The notes beneath the pieces are model-generated. The model had not been told where the DNA came from, ran no database searches, and saw only the letters and a program-made list of their open reading frames with translations. Below are positions 25,537 through 35,091 of a stretch of DNA of 48,366 bases, piece by piece. The translations under genes and the position numbers were made by a program. Where the stretch lies: positions 1 to 48,366 of the forward strand of contig PWDX01000034.1 in the NCBI GenBank assembly GCA_003553245.1. Reading direction: 5' to 3'. Positions within the stretch are counted from its first letter, which is position 1, and every line of letters begins with the position of its first letter. Source of the DNA: Phycisphaerae bacterium (lineage in GTDB: Bacteria > Planctomycetota > Phycisphaerae > Sedimentisphaerales > Anaerobacaceae).

Positions 25537-26643
25537 TTATTTTTTGCTATAAAACTCCAGGACTTTATCAGCAGCGTACTCTATCTGCTCGCTGCTTAGC
25601 TCCGGCGCTATAGGCAGCGAAAGCACCTCTTTGCTCAACTGTTCTGCAACAGGAAAGTCTCCCTCTCTATGTTCGAGATAATCATAGCATTTGTGCAGAT
25701 GCAGCGGCTTTGGATAGAACACTGCTGAGCTTACGCCCTTTTTATTCAGATAATCTTTCAGTTCATCCCGCTTTGGCGCGAGTATGGTATATTGATGATA
25801 TGTATGCACATTGCCGGGTTCGACCATTGGCGGCTTAACAGGTGAGCCACTGAATTTTTCGGTATATATTTCAGCGTTGGCTCGGCGTTTTTCATTCCAG
25901 CTTTCCAGATGCTTGAGCTTGGCATCCAGCACAGCACCCTGAATGCCGTCCATACGGAAATTACCTCCGATAAATTCGTAATCGTATTGACTGCTCTGGC
26001 CGTGATTGCGCAACATTTTAGCTTTTTTTGCCAAATCTTCGTCGTCAGTCACTATCAGCCCGGCGTCACCGAACGCGCCGAGGTTTTTCGTAGGATAAAA
26101 TGAAAAACATCCGAATTGGCCGAAAGTGCCCGCTTTTTTATCTTTCTGTGCGGCACCGATACTCTGACAGGCATCCTCTACGATGGCAAGTTCGTATTCG
26201 GCAGCGACTTCCATAATCTGCTCCATACGGCAAATCTGGCCGTAAAGATGAACCGGCATTATAGCGGCCGTTCTCGGCGTTACCGCCGAGGCAATATCCC
26301 GCGTGGCCATATTAAACGAACCCGGGTCGATATCCACAAAAACAGGCTTTGCGCCAACGCGAGCAATTGCTCCTGCCGTGGCGAAAAATGTAAACGGAGT
26401 AGTAATGACCTCATCGCCTGCCCCGACCTCCAAAGCCATAAGGCTTACCAGCAAAGCATCCGAGCCGCTCGAAACGCCGATTGCGTGTTTGCTGCCGCAG
26501 TATTTTGCCACACTTTGCTCGAAATTCTCTACCGCAGGACCAAGGCAGACCATTTGACTGGCGCACACCTGCTCTACGGCGGGCATAACTTCGCTTTTAA
26601 CACTTTCAAACTGAGCTTTCAAATCCAAAAACGGTACTTGCAT
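25537..26643 (-). CDS. DegT/DnrJ/EryC1/StrS family sugar aminotransferase
   Basis: This PLP-dependent enzyme of 368 aa typically transfers an amino group to a keto-sugar nucleotide for surface polysaccharides. Motifs are VPFLDLKAQ at the start, GVSSGSDALLVSLMAL, EDACQSIGA and CFSFYPTKNLGAFGDAG, whose Lys is the expected Schiff-base residue. Later blocks NFRMDGIQGAVL and VFYPKPLHLHKCY are normal. I use the ATG at 26643; a GTG two codons upstream is possible. It begins a minus-strand run with the NusG-like gene 12 bp downstream, and faces a divergent 200-bp promoter region shared with the ATP-grasp gene. Confidence 0.94.
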   Translation of the reverse strand: MQVPFLDLKAQFESVKSEVMPAVEQVCASQMVCLGPAVENFEQSVAKYCGSKHAIGVSSGSDALLVSLMALEVGAGDEVITTPFTFFATAGAIARVGAKPVFVDIDPGSFNMATRDIASAVTPRTAAIMPVHLYGQICRMEQIMEVAAEYELAIVEDACQSIGAAQKDKKAGTFGQFGCFSFYPTKNLGAFGDAGLIVTDDEDLAKKAKMLRNHGQSSQYDYEFIGGNFRMDGIQGAVLDAKLKHLESWNEKRRANAEIYTEKFSGSPVKPPMVEPGNVHTYHQYTILAPKRDELKDYLNKKGVSSAVFYPKPLHLHKCYDYLEHREGDFPVAEQLSKEVLSLPIAPELSSEQIEYAADKVLEFYSKK

Positions 26644-26851
26644 ATTCACTTTCTTGTCATTTACATTAAAATTTGGTAAAAACTAACCGTACGGGCTAAT
26701 TTGTCCGATTATCGCTATAAATAAATAGTTTAGATGCGGATTGCCCGAATGTCAAAATAAATGAATACTTTTGTGTTCGGCGAACCCGCAGAGCAAAATG
26801 CCGGTAATTGATTCATAAAACCTGCCGACAAATAAGGAACCGCAAACTAAA

Positions 26852-27868
26852 ATGACAAAATCCAAAGCCAGTGTCGAATTTCCGGCAATAATTTTCACCT
26901 GCATAGGCAGAAGGGTTTCGCTTCTTAACAGCTTCCGAAAAGCAGCGGGATCGCTAAAACTGAAATACAGCTTTCTCGGAACCGATATGACACCGCTAAG
27001 CCCGGCTCTTCAGCTATGCGATGCTAAATTCGTAGTCCCGCGTGTTACTGAAACAGACTACATCAAACATCTTATATCGATTGTCAAAAAAAACAGCGTC
27101 AGACTGCTTATTCCAACTGTTGACCTTGATTTGCGGGTATTGGCCCTAAACAAACACAAATTCGAATCCCTCGGTTGCCGAGTGCTGGTATCCGATCCCG
27201 AAGTAATTGATATATGTCAGGACAAAATCAAAACTTACCGTTTCCTGACAAAAAATAGCCTCCCCTCTCCGGAAACAATGACCGTTCGAACAGCATTGTC
27301 GCGAAAAAAGCTTCCCTGGCCCTGTTTTATCAAGCCGCGTGACGGCTACGCCAGCAGAGGCAGCGCTGTGGTCGGCAATCGCAACGACCTGAAATTTTTG
27401 GCAAGGACAGTCCCAAACGCGATAGTTCAGCATCTAATAGAAGGGATCGAGCATACCTGCGATGTCTATGTCGATCTCCATATGAATCCGCGCTGCGTTG
27501 TGCCGCGAAGGCGAATAGAAGTACGCTCCGGCGAGGTAAGCAAGAGCATGACGGTCAAGAATCATACAATGATGGAACAGGCCGGAGAGGTTGTGCGAAG
27601 ACTTAGAGCAGGCCCGGGCGTCATAACATTACAGTTGTTTGAAACACCCACCGGCAAGATAAGTTTTATCGAGGTAAATCCGCGGTTCGGTGGCGGCGTG
27701 CCCCTCTCGATAAAAGCCGGAGCAGATTTCCCTAAATGGATATTGCAGGAACTAAACGGCAGGAAGCCGCGAATTACTTCCGACGGCTTCAAAGATAATC
27801 TGGCTATGCTCAGGTACGATGCCGAAGTCTGGCTGGAAAATCCTCAAATTGACAGGAAAGGATGTTAA
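26852..27868 (+). CDS. ATP-grasp domain protein (CarB-like)
   Basis: This 338-aa protein has an ATP-grasp fold. A Rossmann-like N-terminal part (IIFTCIGRRVSLLNSFRKA, VSDPEVIDICQDKIKTYRFL) is followed by the ATP-binding part (PCFIKPRDGYASRGSAVVGN) and a metal-binding end motif FIEVNPRFGGGVPLS. Such enzymes join a carboxylate to an amine or other nucleophile. Similar stand-alone proteins occur in polysaccharide clusters, where they decorate sugars or make peptide-like bonds. The substrate cannot be read from the sequence. Its stop directly abuts the start of the WecA/MraY-like gene. Confidence 0.88.
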   Translation: MTKSKASVEFPAIIFTCIGRRVSLLNSFRKAAGSLKLKYSFLGTDMTPLSPALQLCDAKFVVPRVTETDYIKHLISIVKKNSVRLLIPTVDLDLRVLALNKHKFESLGCRVLVSDPEVIDICQDKIKTYRFLTKNSLPSPETMTVRTALSRKKLPWPCFIKPRDGYASRGSAVVGNRNDLKFLARTVPNAIVQHLIEGIEHTCDVYVDLHMNPRCVVPRRRIEVRSGEVSKSMTVKNHTMMEQAGEVVRRLRAGPGVITLQLFETPTGKISFIEVNPRFGGGVPLSIKAGADFPKWILQELNGRKPRITSDGFKDNLAMLRYDAEVWLENPQIDRKGC

Positions 27869-29026
27869 ATGTTTGAAGCTTTCCTCGGCCCTGAAAAACC
27901 GTTACTTTGGGTAACAAGATTTTACCCGGCACTAATAGCGGCGTTTGTCTCATCCCTGGCAGCAACCTGGCTGTGCAAAAAGATTGCCATAAAATGCGGG
28001 ATCGTTGACAAACCGGATGACCTGGTAAAAACACATAAAGAGCCAATCGCCTATCTCGGCGGTGTCGGAATACTCGTGGGATTGACTGTCGGAGTGCTTT
28101 ACGGCCTTGTGCTTATCCGGAGGGAAGAATTCTTTCCGCAAAGCACCGTTTGGCTTTTGGGCATACTCGCCGGGGCAGCCGTAGCGTGCTTCATAGGCCT
28201 GATGGACGACATTTTCGATATTAAACCTATCCAGAAAATCGGCGGGCAACTACTTGCAGCCGTAATCCTGCTGCTGGCAGGTGTAATGCCCAACCTCGAT
28301 TTTGTTCAGGCTCAACTTGGCATCCCTATTAACAACGCATTCCAGACATTTCTTGAAGGCGCGTTAGTGGTTGCTTTTGTTCTCGGCGCGACAAACTCGC
28401 TGAACCTGCTCGACGGGCTCGACGGACTATGCGCCGGTGTTACCGCTATAATCACCATTGCCATGCTTCTGGTGGCCATACATCTGGCAACCTGGGGTTT
28501 TAGTGACATCGGTGATCCTGTGCGGATAGTTATTTGCCTTGCCCTTATAGGCGGTGTATTTGGCTTTTTGCCGTTTAACCGCTACCCTGCCAAGATATTT
28601 ATGGGCGACGCCGGCAGTATGTTGCTGGGGTTTGTTATTGCGGCTCTTATGATCCTATTTGCAGAGGGTATCCCCCGCTGGTGGCTGGCCTCAATCGTAG
28701 TCTTCGGCTTGCCGATTCTCGATACAGCGGTGGCACTGATTAGAAGACTAATAAACAAACGCCCACTGTTTATCTCGGATCGCGGCCATATTTACGACCA
28801 GATGATAGACCGCGGGATGCCGCTGAAAAAAACCGTTGCCATCTGCTACCTTCTCGCAGGCCTTTATGCAATCCTCGGACTGTTAATGAGCCAGGTGCGA
28901 ACACGCTATACCGGAGTAATGGCGCTTATAATAGCCGTAGTTTCTCTTTTAACGGTGTGGAAAAAAGGCTATTTTAAGATGAGAGGCATTCGCGGAGCCA
29001 TACAGGCCGAGCAAAAAGATTCCTGA
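27869..29026 (+). CDS. Undecaprenyl-phosphate sugar-1-phosphate transferase (WecA/MraY family)
   Basis: This polytopic membrane enzyme of 385 aa loads a HexNAc-1-phosphate from a UDP-sugar onto undecaprenyl phosphate, starting O-antigen or related glycan synthesis. About ten hydrophobic segments are visible. The family's Asp-rich motifs are present: LMDDIFDIKP, NLLDGLDGLCAG and KIFMGDAGSMLLGF. The C-terminal cytoplasmic loop contains DRGHIYDQMIDRGM, favouring the WecA-like (GlcNAc) branch over MraY. It begins immediately after the ATP-grasp stop codon, so they are co-expressed. Confidence 0.93.
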   Translation: MFEAFLGPEKPLLWVTRFYPALIAAFVSSLAATWLCKKIAIKCGIVDKPDDLVKTHKEPIAYLGGVGILVGLTVGVLYGLVLIRREEFFPQSTVWLLGILAGAAVACFIGLMDDIFDIKPIQKIGGQLLAAVILLLAGVMPNLDFVQAQLGIPINNAFQTFLEGALVVAFVLGATNSLNLLDGLDGLCAGVTAIITIAMLLVAIHLATWGFSDIGDPVRIVICLALIGGVFGFLPFNRYPAKIFMGDAGSMLLGFVIAALMILFAEGIPRWWLASIVVFGLPILDTAVALIRRLINKRPLFISDRGHIYDQMIDRGMPLKKTVAICYLLAGLYAILGLLMSQVRTRYTGVMALIIAVVSLLTVWKKGYFKMRGIRGAIQAEQKDS

Positions 29027-29036
29027 TATCCGGGCT

Positions 29037-29984
29037 TTATAGCAACACTTTAAGATATTCAGACTCGGTGTCGAACTCCACTGCTCCCTGATAGCAGGCT
29101 GGGACAAGTATCGTATCACCTGCCTTGAATTCGACTTCAGCCTCTGTATCGCGCCGGAATTTACCGTTGCCTGAAAGAATCATAAGAACCTTTAATTTGC
29201 CCGGCTTCATAAACTCACTACCGCCATCGCGCCTATGACCTTTATCAACCTTAAAATAGTCCGAGTCCACCAATCGGCCTGACTGCGTTACCGGGATGTC
29301 CGAACTATCCTGTTCGAAATGAATACTCTCGATAGCCTCTGCAATATGCAATGGCCGAGATTTGCCGTTTTTATCAACGCGGTTGAAATCAAAAACTCGG
29401 TATGTAGTGTCTGACGGTGTTTGAATTTCGGCAATAAGCAGTCCCGCCCCAATTGCGTGCGGCGTGCCGGCAGGTAAAAAATGACATTCACCCGGCTTTA
29501 CCACCACCTTATTCAGCAAATCCGCAACTGTGCCGCCGGCAATGGCTCGCTCGAAATCTTCTTTCGTTACACCTTTCTTTAAGCCTTTATATATCGCCGC
29601 ACCAGGCTGGGCCGCTATTATGTACCAGCATTCGGTCTTAGGGTCACCTTTTGCCATTCTTTGACAAGCTTCAGCATCTGGGTGAACCTGGACGCTGAGA
29701 ACCTCTTCGGCATCGAGAAGTTTAATCAACAGCGGGAACGGTTCTTTGAAATCGGCGTTACCTGCAATCTCGCCGGGATACTGCTCTATTGCCTCGGCAA
29801 GTGTCTGACCTGCCAACTCGCCGTTGGTGATAACAGACTTATCATCCGGCAAATCCGCAAGTTCCCAGCTTTCGCCTGTCTTCTCAAAAGGTGGAATATC
29901 CTTATTAAAATACTCCCTGAGCTTCTGGCCGCCCCAGATACGCTGCTTAAAAATAGGCTCAAATTTTAACGGGTAAAGTTCCAT
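29037..29984 (-). CDS. manA: Mannose-6-phosphate isomerase, class I
   Basis: This cupin-fold enzyme interconverts mannose-6-P and fructose-6-P, feeding GDP-mannose or using mannose. I start at ATG 29984 (315 aa), matching the usual beginning LYPLKFEPIFKQRIWGG; an in-frame upstream start would add a non-conserved leader. Zinc-site blocks LSVQVHPDAEAC and CHFLPAGTPHAIGAG, the Arg-containing TPSDTTYRVFDFNR and the C-terminal cupin motif are intact. The short form resembles B. subtilis-type ManA. It converges on the WecA-like gene with 10 bp between stops. The phosphohexomutase at the right edge could be in the same pathway. Confidence 0.95.
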   Translation of the reverse strand: MELYPLKFEPIFKQRIWGGQKLREYFNKDIPPFEKTGESWELADLPDDKSVITNGELAGQTLAEAIEQYPGEIAGNADFKEPFPLLIKLLDAEEVLSVQVHPDAEACQRMAKGDPKTECWYIIAAQPGAAIYKGLKKGVTKEDFERAIAGGTVADLLNKVVVKPGECHFLPAGTPHAIGAGLLIAEIQTPSDTTYRVFDFNRVDKNGKSRPLHIAEAIESIHFEQDSSDIPVTQSGRLVDSDYFKVDKGHRRDGGSEFMKPGKLKVLMILSGNGKFRRDTEAEVEFKAGDTILVPACYQGAVEFDTESEYLKVLL

Positions 29985-30210
29985 AGCCGCTATATTAACC
30001 GCTGCTGCCCAGCCTGTCCAGAAATTCCCACTAAACAAAACAGCAGAATTTTTGAAGAGATTCAAAAAATTGACAAATCTATAAACTATGAGATAGCTTT
30101 GTTAGACGCCCTAAAAAAATCCAGCAGTATCATTACATTGATTCCGATTACTTGCTATAATTGATGCAAAAATCGGTAGCAAAGGATGTTGAGTCAGTGA
30201 TATACAAAAT

Positions 30211-30594
30211 ATGCGCATTAAAGAGCAAAATCTGGAAAATGTCTTTTGTGCTTTGGCAGAATCGAAGTTTCGGGCAAGATTTACCCTGCACGATAAGGAA
30301 CTGAGATATCTGCACGAAACAGGGCCGGCATTGATAGAACGCCATGCTCGAGAGTTCGTCACATCCAGGCTGGCTCCTTCATCACCGAAAAACGACGGCA
30401 AACAGACACCGATGAAAAACCATCCGGTGTTTATCGCTCAGCACGCCACCGCGACATGCTGTCGGAAATGTCTTGAAAAATGGCATCGTATAAAAACCGG
30501 AGAAGAACTTACTGACGACCAGATAGACTATGTTGTTACGGTAATAATGTACTGGATTAAGCGCCAATACCATAAAAACGCAAAATCTGTGTGA
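30211..30594 (+). CDS. DUF4186 family protein
   Basis: This 127-aa protein matches DUF4186, a widespread small family of unknown function. The conserved centre RLAPSSPKNDGKQTPM is followed by HPVFIAQHATATCCRKCLEKWH, with two adjacent Cys, a third Cys and nearby His that could bind a metal. It closes with TDDQIDYVVTVIMYWI. The protein looks cytoplasmic, with no membrane segment. It ends 8 bp before the radical SAM gene, so the two are likely co-transcribed. Confidence 0.88.
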   Translation: MRIKEQNLENVFCALAESKFRARFTLHDKELRYLHETGPALIERHAREFVTSRLAPSSPKNDGKQTPMKNHPVFIAQHATATCCRKCLEKWHRIKTGEELTDDQIDYVVTVIMYWIKRQYHKNAKSV

Positions 30595-30602
30595 GGTAAA
30601 TT

Positions 30603-32021
30603 ATGTCCTGCCCGAAAGTATTGCTGGTTAACACTAATCGCGCTCAGCCTCCTGTTGCTCCTGTAGGACTGGACTATCTGGCGGCGGCACTGGAGCATAA
30701 GGCAATTGAGCCTGTTCTTGTGGATCTGGCCTGGGAAAATTCTACAGAGCAGGCACTAAAGCATGCGATTGAAAAGCACTGCCCCGATCTTATCGGCCTG
30801 TCCGTTCGAAATATAGATGACAGTTCTTCTTCCACACGCGAGTTTTTCCTTGATCCGGTTCGTGACATCGTATCGTTTCTAAAAACAAATTACGCAGTGC
30901 CGGTCGTCCTCGGCGGATGCGGTTTTTCTATAATGCCTGATAGGGCTTTACGATACTGCGGCGGCAATTTCGGTATAAAAGGCGACGGCGAAAATGCCTT
31001 GGCCGAGCTTGCGATGCGTTTGCATAAAGGACAGGATTATAAAGATATTGCCGGACTGGTGTTTTTCGAGCAAGGCACAGCCGTAGCCAATAAAACCGAA
31101 TATGCGCATATCGAGGATATGGAGTTTTTGAGTAAGCGGAATTTCATTGATAACCGCCGTTACTTTGAACAAGGCGGACAGGGAAATATAGAAACCAGAC
31201 GCGGCTGCGATCAGAATTGCACCTATTGCGCCGACCCAATAGCCAAAGGCAGGTCAATGCGGTTTCGCAGACCGGAGCATGTTGTAGAAGAGTTGAGCAA
31301 TCTGGTAGAGAAGGGTGTTGACTGTTTTCATTTTTGTGATTCAGAGTTTAATTTGCCTCCGAACTATGCCGAAAAAGTATGCCAGGCTACTATCAAAAGC
31401 GGTCTTAATGATGTAATAAAATGGTACGCTTATTGCGGTTGTGCGCCGTTTCCTTCATCGCTTGGCCAGCTGATGAAAAAATCCGGATGCCTGGGCATAA
31501 ATTTCGGAGCCGACTCGGCAAACCCGCAAATGCTCTCGATATTGGGCAGGGGTCATAACCCGGATGATGTAAAAAAAACAGCTCGGATATGCCGTGACAA
31601 TGAAATTGATGTTATGTTCGATCTGCTCATTGGTGCCCCCTACGAAACAAGGCAAAGCATCCACAGCAGTATCGATTTTTTCAAAGCGATAGATGCTGAC
31701 GCGGTGGGTATATCCGTCGGAATAAGACTTTACGAAGGTACGCCGCTGTATGAGCAGTTGGCAAATGACTCTGCCCGGGCAGTCCACATCAAAGACCCGC
31801 TGTTTCCGCTGTACTATGTCTCTGAAAATCTCGGCAGTGACATCGAAGATTACATACGCGATTTAACCGCCGATGATGAGCGTTTCCTCTCATTCGAAGC
31901 GGGCGACGCTGACCGCGACTACGGCTACACCGATAACCAACTACTTGTAAACGCGATTAAAAAAGGTTATCGTGGAGCATACTGGCACATATTAAAGCAG
32001 GTACAACAGGAAAAACTTTGA
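30603..32021 (+). CDS. B12-binding domain radical SAM protein
   Basis: This 472-aa protein has an N-terminal Rossmann-like B12-binding domain (PKVLLVNTNRAQPPVAPVGLDYLAAAL, DLIGLSVRN, VVLGGCGFSI) and a radical SAM domain with the cluster motif CDQNCTYC (C about 202, 206 and 209). HFCDSEFNLPP and the later GADSANPQML fit the SPASM-less B12-radical SAM group. No DxHxxG cobalamin motif is obvious, as in several subfamilies. Members catalyse methylations or rearrangements, and the substrate is unknown. It sits between DUF4186 and a macrodomain gene. Confidence 0.9.
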   Translation: MSCPKVLLVNTNRAQPPVAPVGLDYLAAALEHKAIEPVLVDLAWENSTEQALKHAIEKHCPDLIGLSVRNIDDSSSSTREFFLDPVRDIVSFLKTNYAVPVVLGGCGFSIMPDRALRYCGGNFGIKGDGENALAELAMRLHKGQDYKDIAGLVFFEQGTAVANKTEYAHIEDMEFLSKRNFIDNRRYFEQGGQGNIETRRGCDQNCTYCADPIAKGRSMRFRRPEHVVEELSNLVEKGVDCFHFCDSEFNLPPNYAEKVCQATIKSGLNDVIKWYAYCGCAPFPSSLGQLMKKSGCLGINFGADSANPQMLSILGRGHNPDDVKKTARICRDNEIDVMFDLLIGAPYETRQSIHSSIDFFKAIDADAVGISVGIRLYEGTPLYEQLANDSARAVHIKDPLFPLYYVSENLGSDIEDYIRDLTADDERFLSFEAGDADRDYGYTDNQLLVNAIKKGYRGAYWHILKQVQQEKL

Positions 32022-32063
32022 ACCTCTTGCGCATCAAATTTTGTGAAAAAGACAGGTGCGATA

Positions 32064-32609
32064 ATGCAGAAAATAGTAAACGGCGTTAAAATTGAGTGTG
32101 TTCAGGGAGATATTGCTTCGCAGGGCGATATTGCTGCTGTGGTTAATGCCGCGAATGCCCAGCTTAGAATGGGCGGCGGCGTAGCCGGTGCTATTAATCG
32201 CGCTGCCGGAGCGGAGTTGGAGCAGGAATGCCGGCCGCTGGCTCCGATTAAACTCGGCCAGGCCGTTTTAACAGGCGGGCATAAACTGCCGAATAGATAT
32301 ATTATCCACTGCCTCGGCCCTGTTTACGGCAGAGACAAGCCCGAGGACAAGCTGCTGGCAGATTGCTATCGCAACGCCCTGCTGCTTGCAGAAAAGCACA
32401 AAATAGAATCAATCGCATTTCCTGCCATATCTGCCGGCGCGTTCGGCTACCCTGTTGAGGACGCCGCCAGTGTGGCCTTCGGCGCCATTTTGGAAATGAC
32501 CGACAAGCTGAAATATATAAAAATTGTCCGCTTTGTTTTATACAGCCGAGGCGACCTTGAGGCGCACCAAAATGTTTTATCCGCTCTTGCCACAAATACC
32601 GACAAATGA
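32064..32609 (+). CDS. Macrodomain protein (ADP-ribose / O-acetyl-ADP-ribose hydrolase-like)
   Basis: This compact macrodomain of 181 aa resembles the YmdB/MacroD group that removes ADP-ribose from targets or deacetylates O-acetyl-ADP-ribose. Motifs are VQGDIASQGDIAAVVNAAN, LRMGGGVAGAINRAAG and the phosphate loop IAFPAISAGAFGYP. The ATG at 32064 starts the conserved sequence; an upstream GTG at 32043 in the same frame is possible. It follows the radical SAM gene and precedes the first spermidine-synthase-like gene on the same strand. Confidence 0.93.
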   Translation: MQKIVNGVKIECVQGDIASQGDIAAVVNAANAQLRMGGGVAGAINRAAGAELEQECRPLAPIKLGQAVLTGGHKLPNRYIIHCLGPVYGRDKPEDKLLADCYRNALLLAEKHKIESIAFPAISAGAFGYPVEDAASVAFGAILEMTDKLKYIKIVRFVLYSRGDLEAHQNVLSALATNTDK

Positions 32610-32652
32610 GAATTGAACAAGTGTTTTATATATTGAGCTTCGAGTGGCGATA

Positions 32653-35091
32653 ATGAAAAAAGTGCCTGCTCATTTTTTTTCTGTTCTGATGCTTGGCATA
32701 ATCTCCCAGATAGCCCAGGTGGTTCTTCTGCGCGAGTTGCTGATGGTTTTTCACGGCAATGAGCTTTCTATCGGCATCATTCTGGCAGCCTGGATGGCTT
32801 GGGTTGGTGTTGGAAGCGCCATCGGAGCGACAATAGCTCAGCGGACAAATCGTTCTCTGACTATTTTAACCTTAAATATCGCAGCCATATTACCATTACT
32901 GGTAATTACAGTTTCTGTCATACGCGGATTGAGGGGATTCTTTGATGTTACACCCGGAGCGTATTTGTCTTTGCCGGATATTATTATCTCCAGCTTTGTC
33001 GTTATGGCGCCGCTGTGTCTGCTTATCGGGATGCAGTTTGTACTGCTGGCAAAGATCTGGCGGCAGAGTGACGGTGCGGTAGGAATGTCCGGCGCAGGCA
33101 AAACATACATAGGCGAAGCCGCGGGAAATATCATCGGCGGAATAGTCTTTACATTCGCGATGGTGCGTTACCTAAACTCATTTCAATCTGTAGTTCTGGC
33201 CGGTATGCTAATGGCCGCCGGTGTCCTTTGGAGTGCTCGAAAAGTCGCCGGTTCAACGACGAAAGTGCATTGGCAAATACGCACTGTCGTCATTGTTTTG
33301 CTGATTGTCGCAGGTGCATCCCTTGCATTTCTCGGCTATGTGAACGATTGGGCATATACAATTCAATGGCGGTATTTCGCACCTGAACACCAGCTTGTCG
33401 AGACTCATCAATCCAAATATGGAAATATCACAATAGCTCGTCGTGATGATCAATACAGCTTTTTCAGGAGCGGACACCTGATGTTTGCCACTGCCGGACC
33501 AGAAACACTGGTGCCGCATTTTGAACAGCAGCAGGCATCAGTATTTGCACATTTCGCTATGGTTCAACACTCCCAACCCAAGAGCGTTCTGCTGATCGGC
33601 GGCGGCTTGCGCGGCACACTCAGCGAAATAGCCAAACATCCCGTCGAGCAGATTGATTATGTCGAATTGGATGAAGTGCTGACCAAAGCGGCCAAGCCTT
33701 ATATTGCCCAGGCCACGCTGACAGCATTGGCTGATCCGCGAGTTCGGCTAATTCACGCTGACGGCAGAGTCTTCGTGAAAGAAGCCGACAAAAAATATGA
33801 TATGATAATCGTTGATATTCCTGATCCTGCCACGGCAGTACTGAACCGCTATTATACTAACGAGTTTTTCGCACAGGCCGGCAGCCTGCTTAATACGGAT
33901 GGAGTGTTTGTTATAGGGGCTGTCTCAACTTCAGGGCTGCGAAGCAGATCTGTGGCTAATAGAAACACCACGATATACCACACTTTGAGAAGCGTTTTTT
34001 CAAATGTCCTGCCGGTAGGGGAACGATTTTTGTTTTACTTTGCCTCGGATTCGCCAGAGCAGATATCATCCGATGCGGCTGTACTTCAACAACGATATAT
34101 GCAACGGAATATCCAGTCCGAGGGTTTTTCCGGCCAACATTTTCATCTGTTGCTGGAGCAGTCGCAGCTTCGACGAATTAACTGTATAATCCGCAATCAT
34201 GGCCGCACCGACGAAGCTCACCTTGCCGGGCCGCAGACCGGACCCATTTTACCTCAGTCTATATCGCAGCAACAAAAAATAGAAGATGAATTGCCGCCGG
34301 TGCGCACACAGTTCTTCATAAATTCCGATTTCAAGCCTATTGGGTACTACTACACACTGATGTTCTGGGGCGACCTGACACGAGCCGGCCATACGGAGAT
34401 AGTTGGCCGATTGTTACAAATTCAACGGTGGTGGATTGTGCCTGCGATCGTCTTTTTTATTGGCCTTTCTATAATTCTGCGACTCTTAGGCAGTTTAACC
34501 GCTAAAAAAACCGATATGCAGTTCGCAGTGATTTTCGCGGTATTCACAACGGGGCTTTCAACGATGATACTGCAAATCGCACTTATATTTTCCTTTCAAA
34601 GCATATACGGCTTTATCTATGAGATGGTGGGGCTGATAGTTGCTATATTTATGGCGGGTTTGGCGATAGGGACGGCGATTACTCATAGATATGTTGCTAA
34701 TAAGGCGAACACAAATACGCTTGCAGCGGTACAGTTCGCAATAGCGGCTCTGGCTTGCTTAATAGCAGTTTTACTGCCACGCGCCGCCGCGATTGAATCG
34801 GCTGCGATTGTTTTTATGCTGTTTTCGGTTCTGACTTTTGTGTCGGGGTTGCTGAACGGACTGGATTTTCCGCTGGCAGCAGAATGTTTTATGGCTTTGA
34901 ATCGTCAGGCTGAAAGATCCGCTGGAACCGTTTATGGTATAGAACTGTTTGGCGCGTGTTTGGGAGCAATTGTTGCAAGTGCGGTTGTGGCTCCGATTAT
35001 GGGAATAATAGCGTGTTGCCTTCTGGCGGCAATAGTTAACGGCACCGCTTTTGTGGTATTAATGATATCGAGGAGACCGTATGGGTGGTAA
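32653..35091 (+). CDS. Membrane protein with embedded spermidine-synthase-like domain (first copy)
   Basis: This protein of about 812 aa has roughly six hydrophobic helices at the N-terminus (up to about residue 230), a soluble Rossmann methyltransferase/aminopropyltransferase-like domain and a C-terminal hydrophobic block of about six helices. The soluble domain has VLLIGGGLRGTLSEIAKHP near 312 and IIVDIPDPATAVLNRYYTNEFF near 386; the Asp-containing VDxxDP block typical of polyamine aminopropyltransferases is kept. Fused membrane/spermidine synthase proteins are known but poorly characterised. Start: ATG 32653, with a GTG possible at 32644. It overlaps the following radical SAM gene by 11 bp. 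Confidence 0.87.
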   Translation: MKKVPAHFFSVLMLGIISQIAQVVLLRELLMVFHGNELSIGIILAAWMAWVGVGSAIGATIAQRTNRSLTILTLNIAAILPLLVITVSVIRGLRGFFDVTPGAYLSLPDIIISSFVVMAPLCLLIGMQFVLLAKIWRQSDGAVGMSGAGKTYIGEAAGNIIGGIVFTFAMVRYLNSFQSVVLAGMLMAAGVLWSARKVAGSTTKVHWQIRTVVIVLLIVAGASLAFLGYVNDWAYTIQWRYFAPEHQLVETHQSKYGNITIARRDDQYSFFRSGHLMFATAGPETLVPHFEQQQASVFAHFAMVQHSQPKSVLLIGGGLRGTLSEIAKHPVEQIDYVELDEVLTKAAKPYIAQATLTALADPRVRLIHADGRVFVKEADKKYDMIIVDIPDPATAVLNRYYTNEFFAQAGSLLNTDGVFVIGAVSTSGLRSRSVANRNTTIYHTLRSVFSNVLPVGERFLFYFASDSPEQISSDAAVLQQRYMQRNIQSEGFSGQHFHLLLEQSQLRRINCIIRNHGRTDEAHLAGPQTGPILPQSISQQQKIEDELPPVRTQFFINSDFKPIGYYYTLMFWGDLTRAGHTEIVGRLLQIQRWWIVPAIVFFIGLSIILRLLGSLTAKKTDMQFAVIFAVFTTGLSTMILQIALIFSFQSIYGFIYEMVGLIVAIFMAGLAIGTAITHRYVANKANTNTLAAVQFAIAALACLIAVLLPRAAAIESAAIVFMLFSVLTFVSGLLNGLDFPLAAECFMALNRQAERSAGTVYGIELFGACLGAIVASAVVAPIMGIIACCLLAAIVNGTAFVVLMISRRPYGW

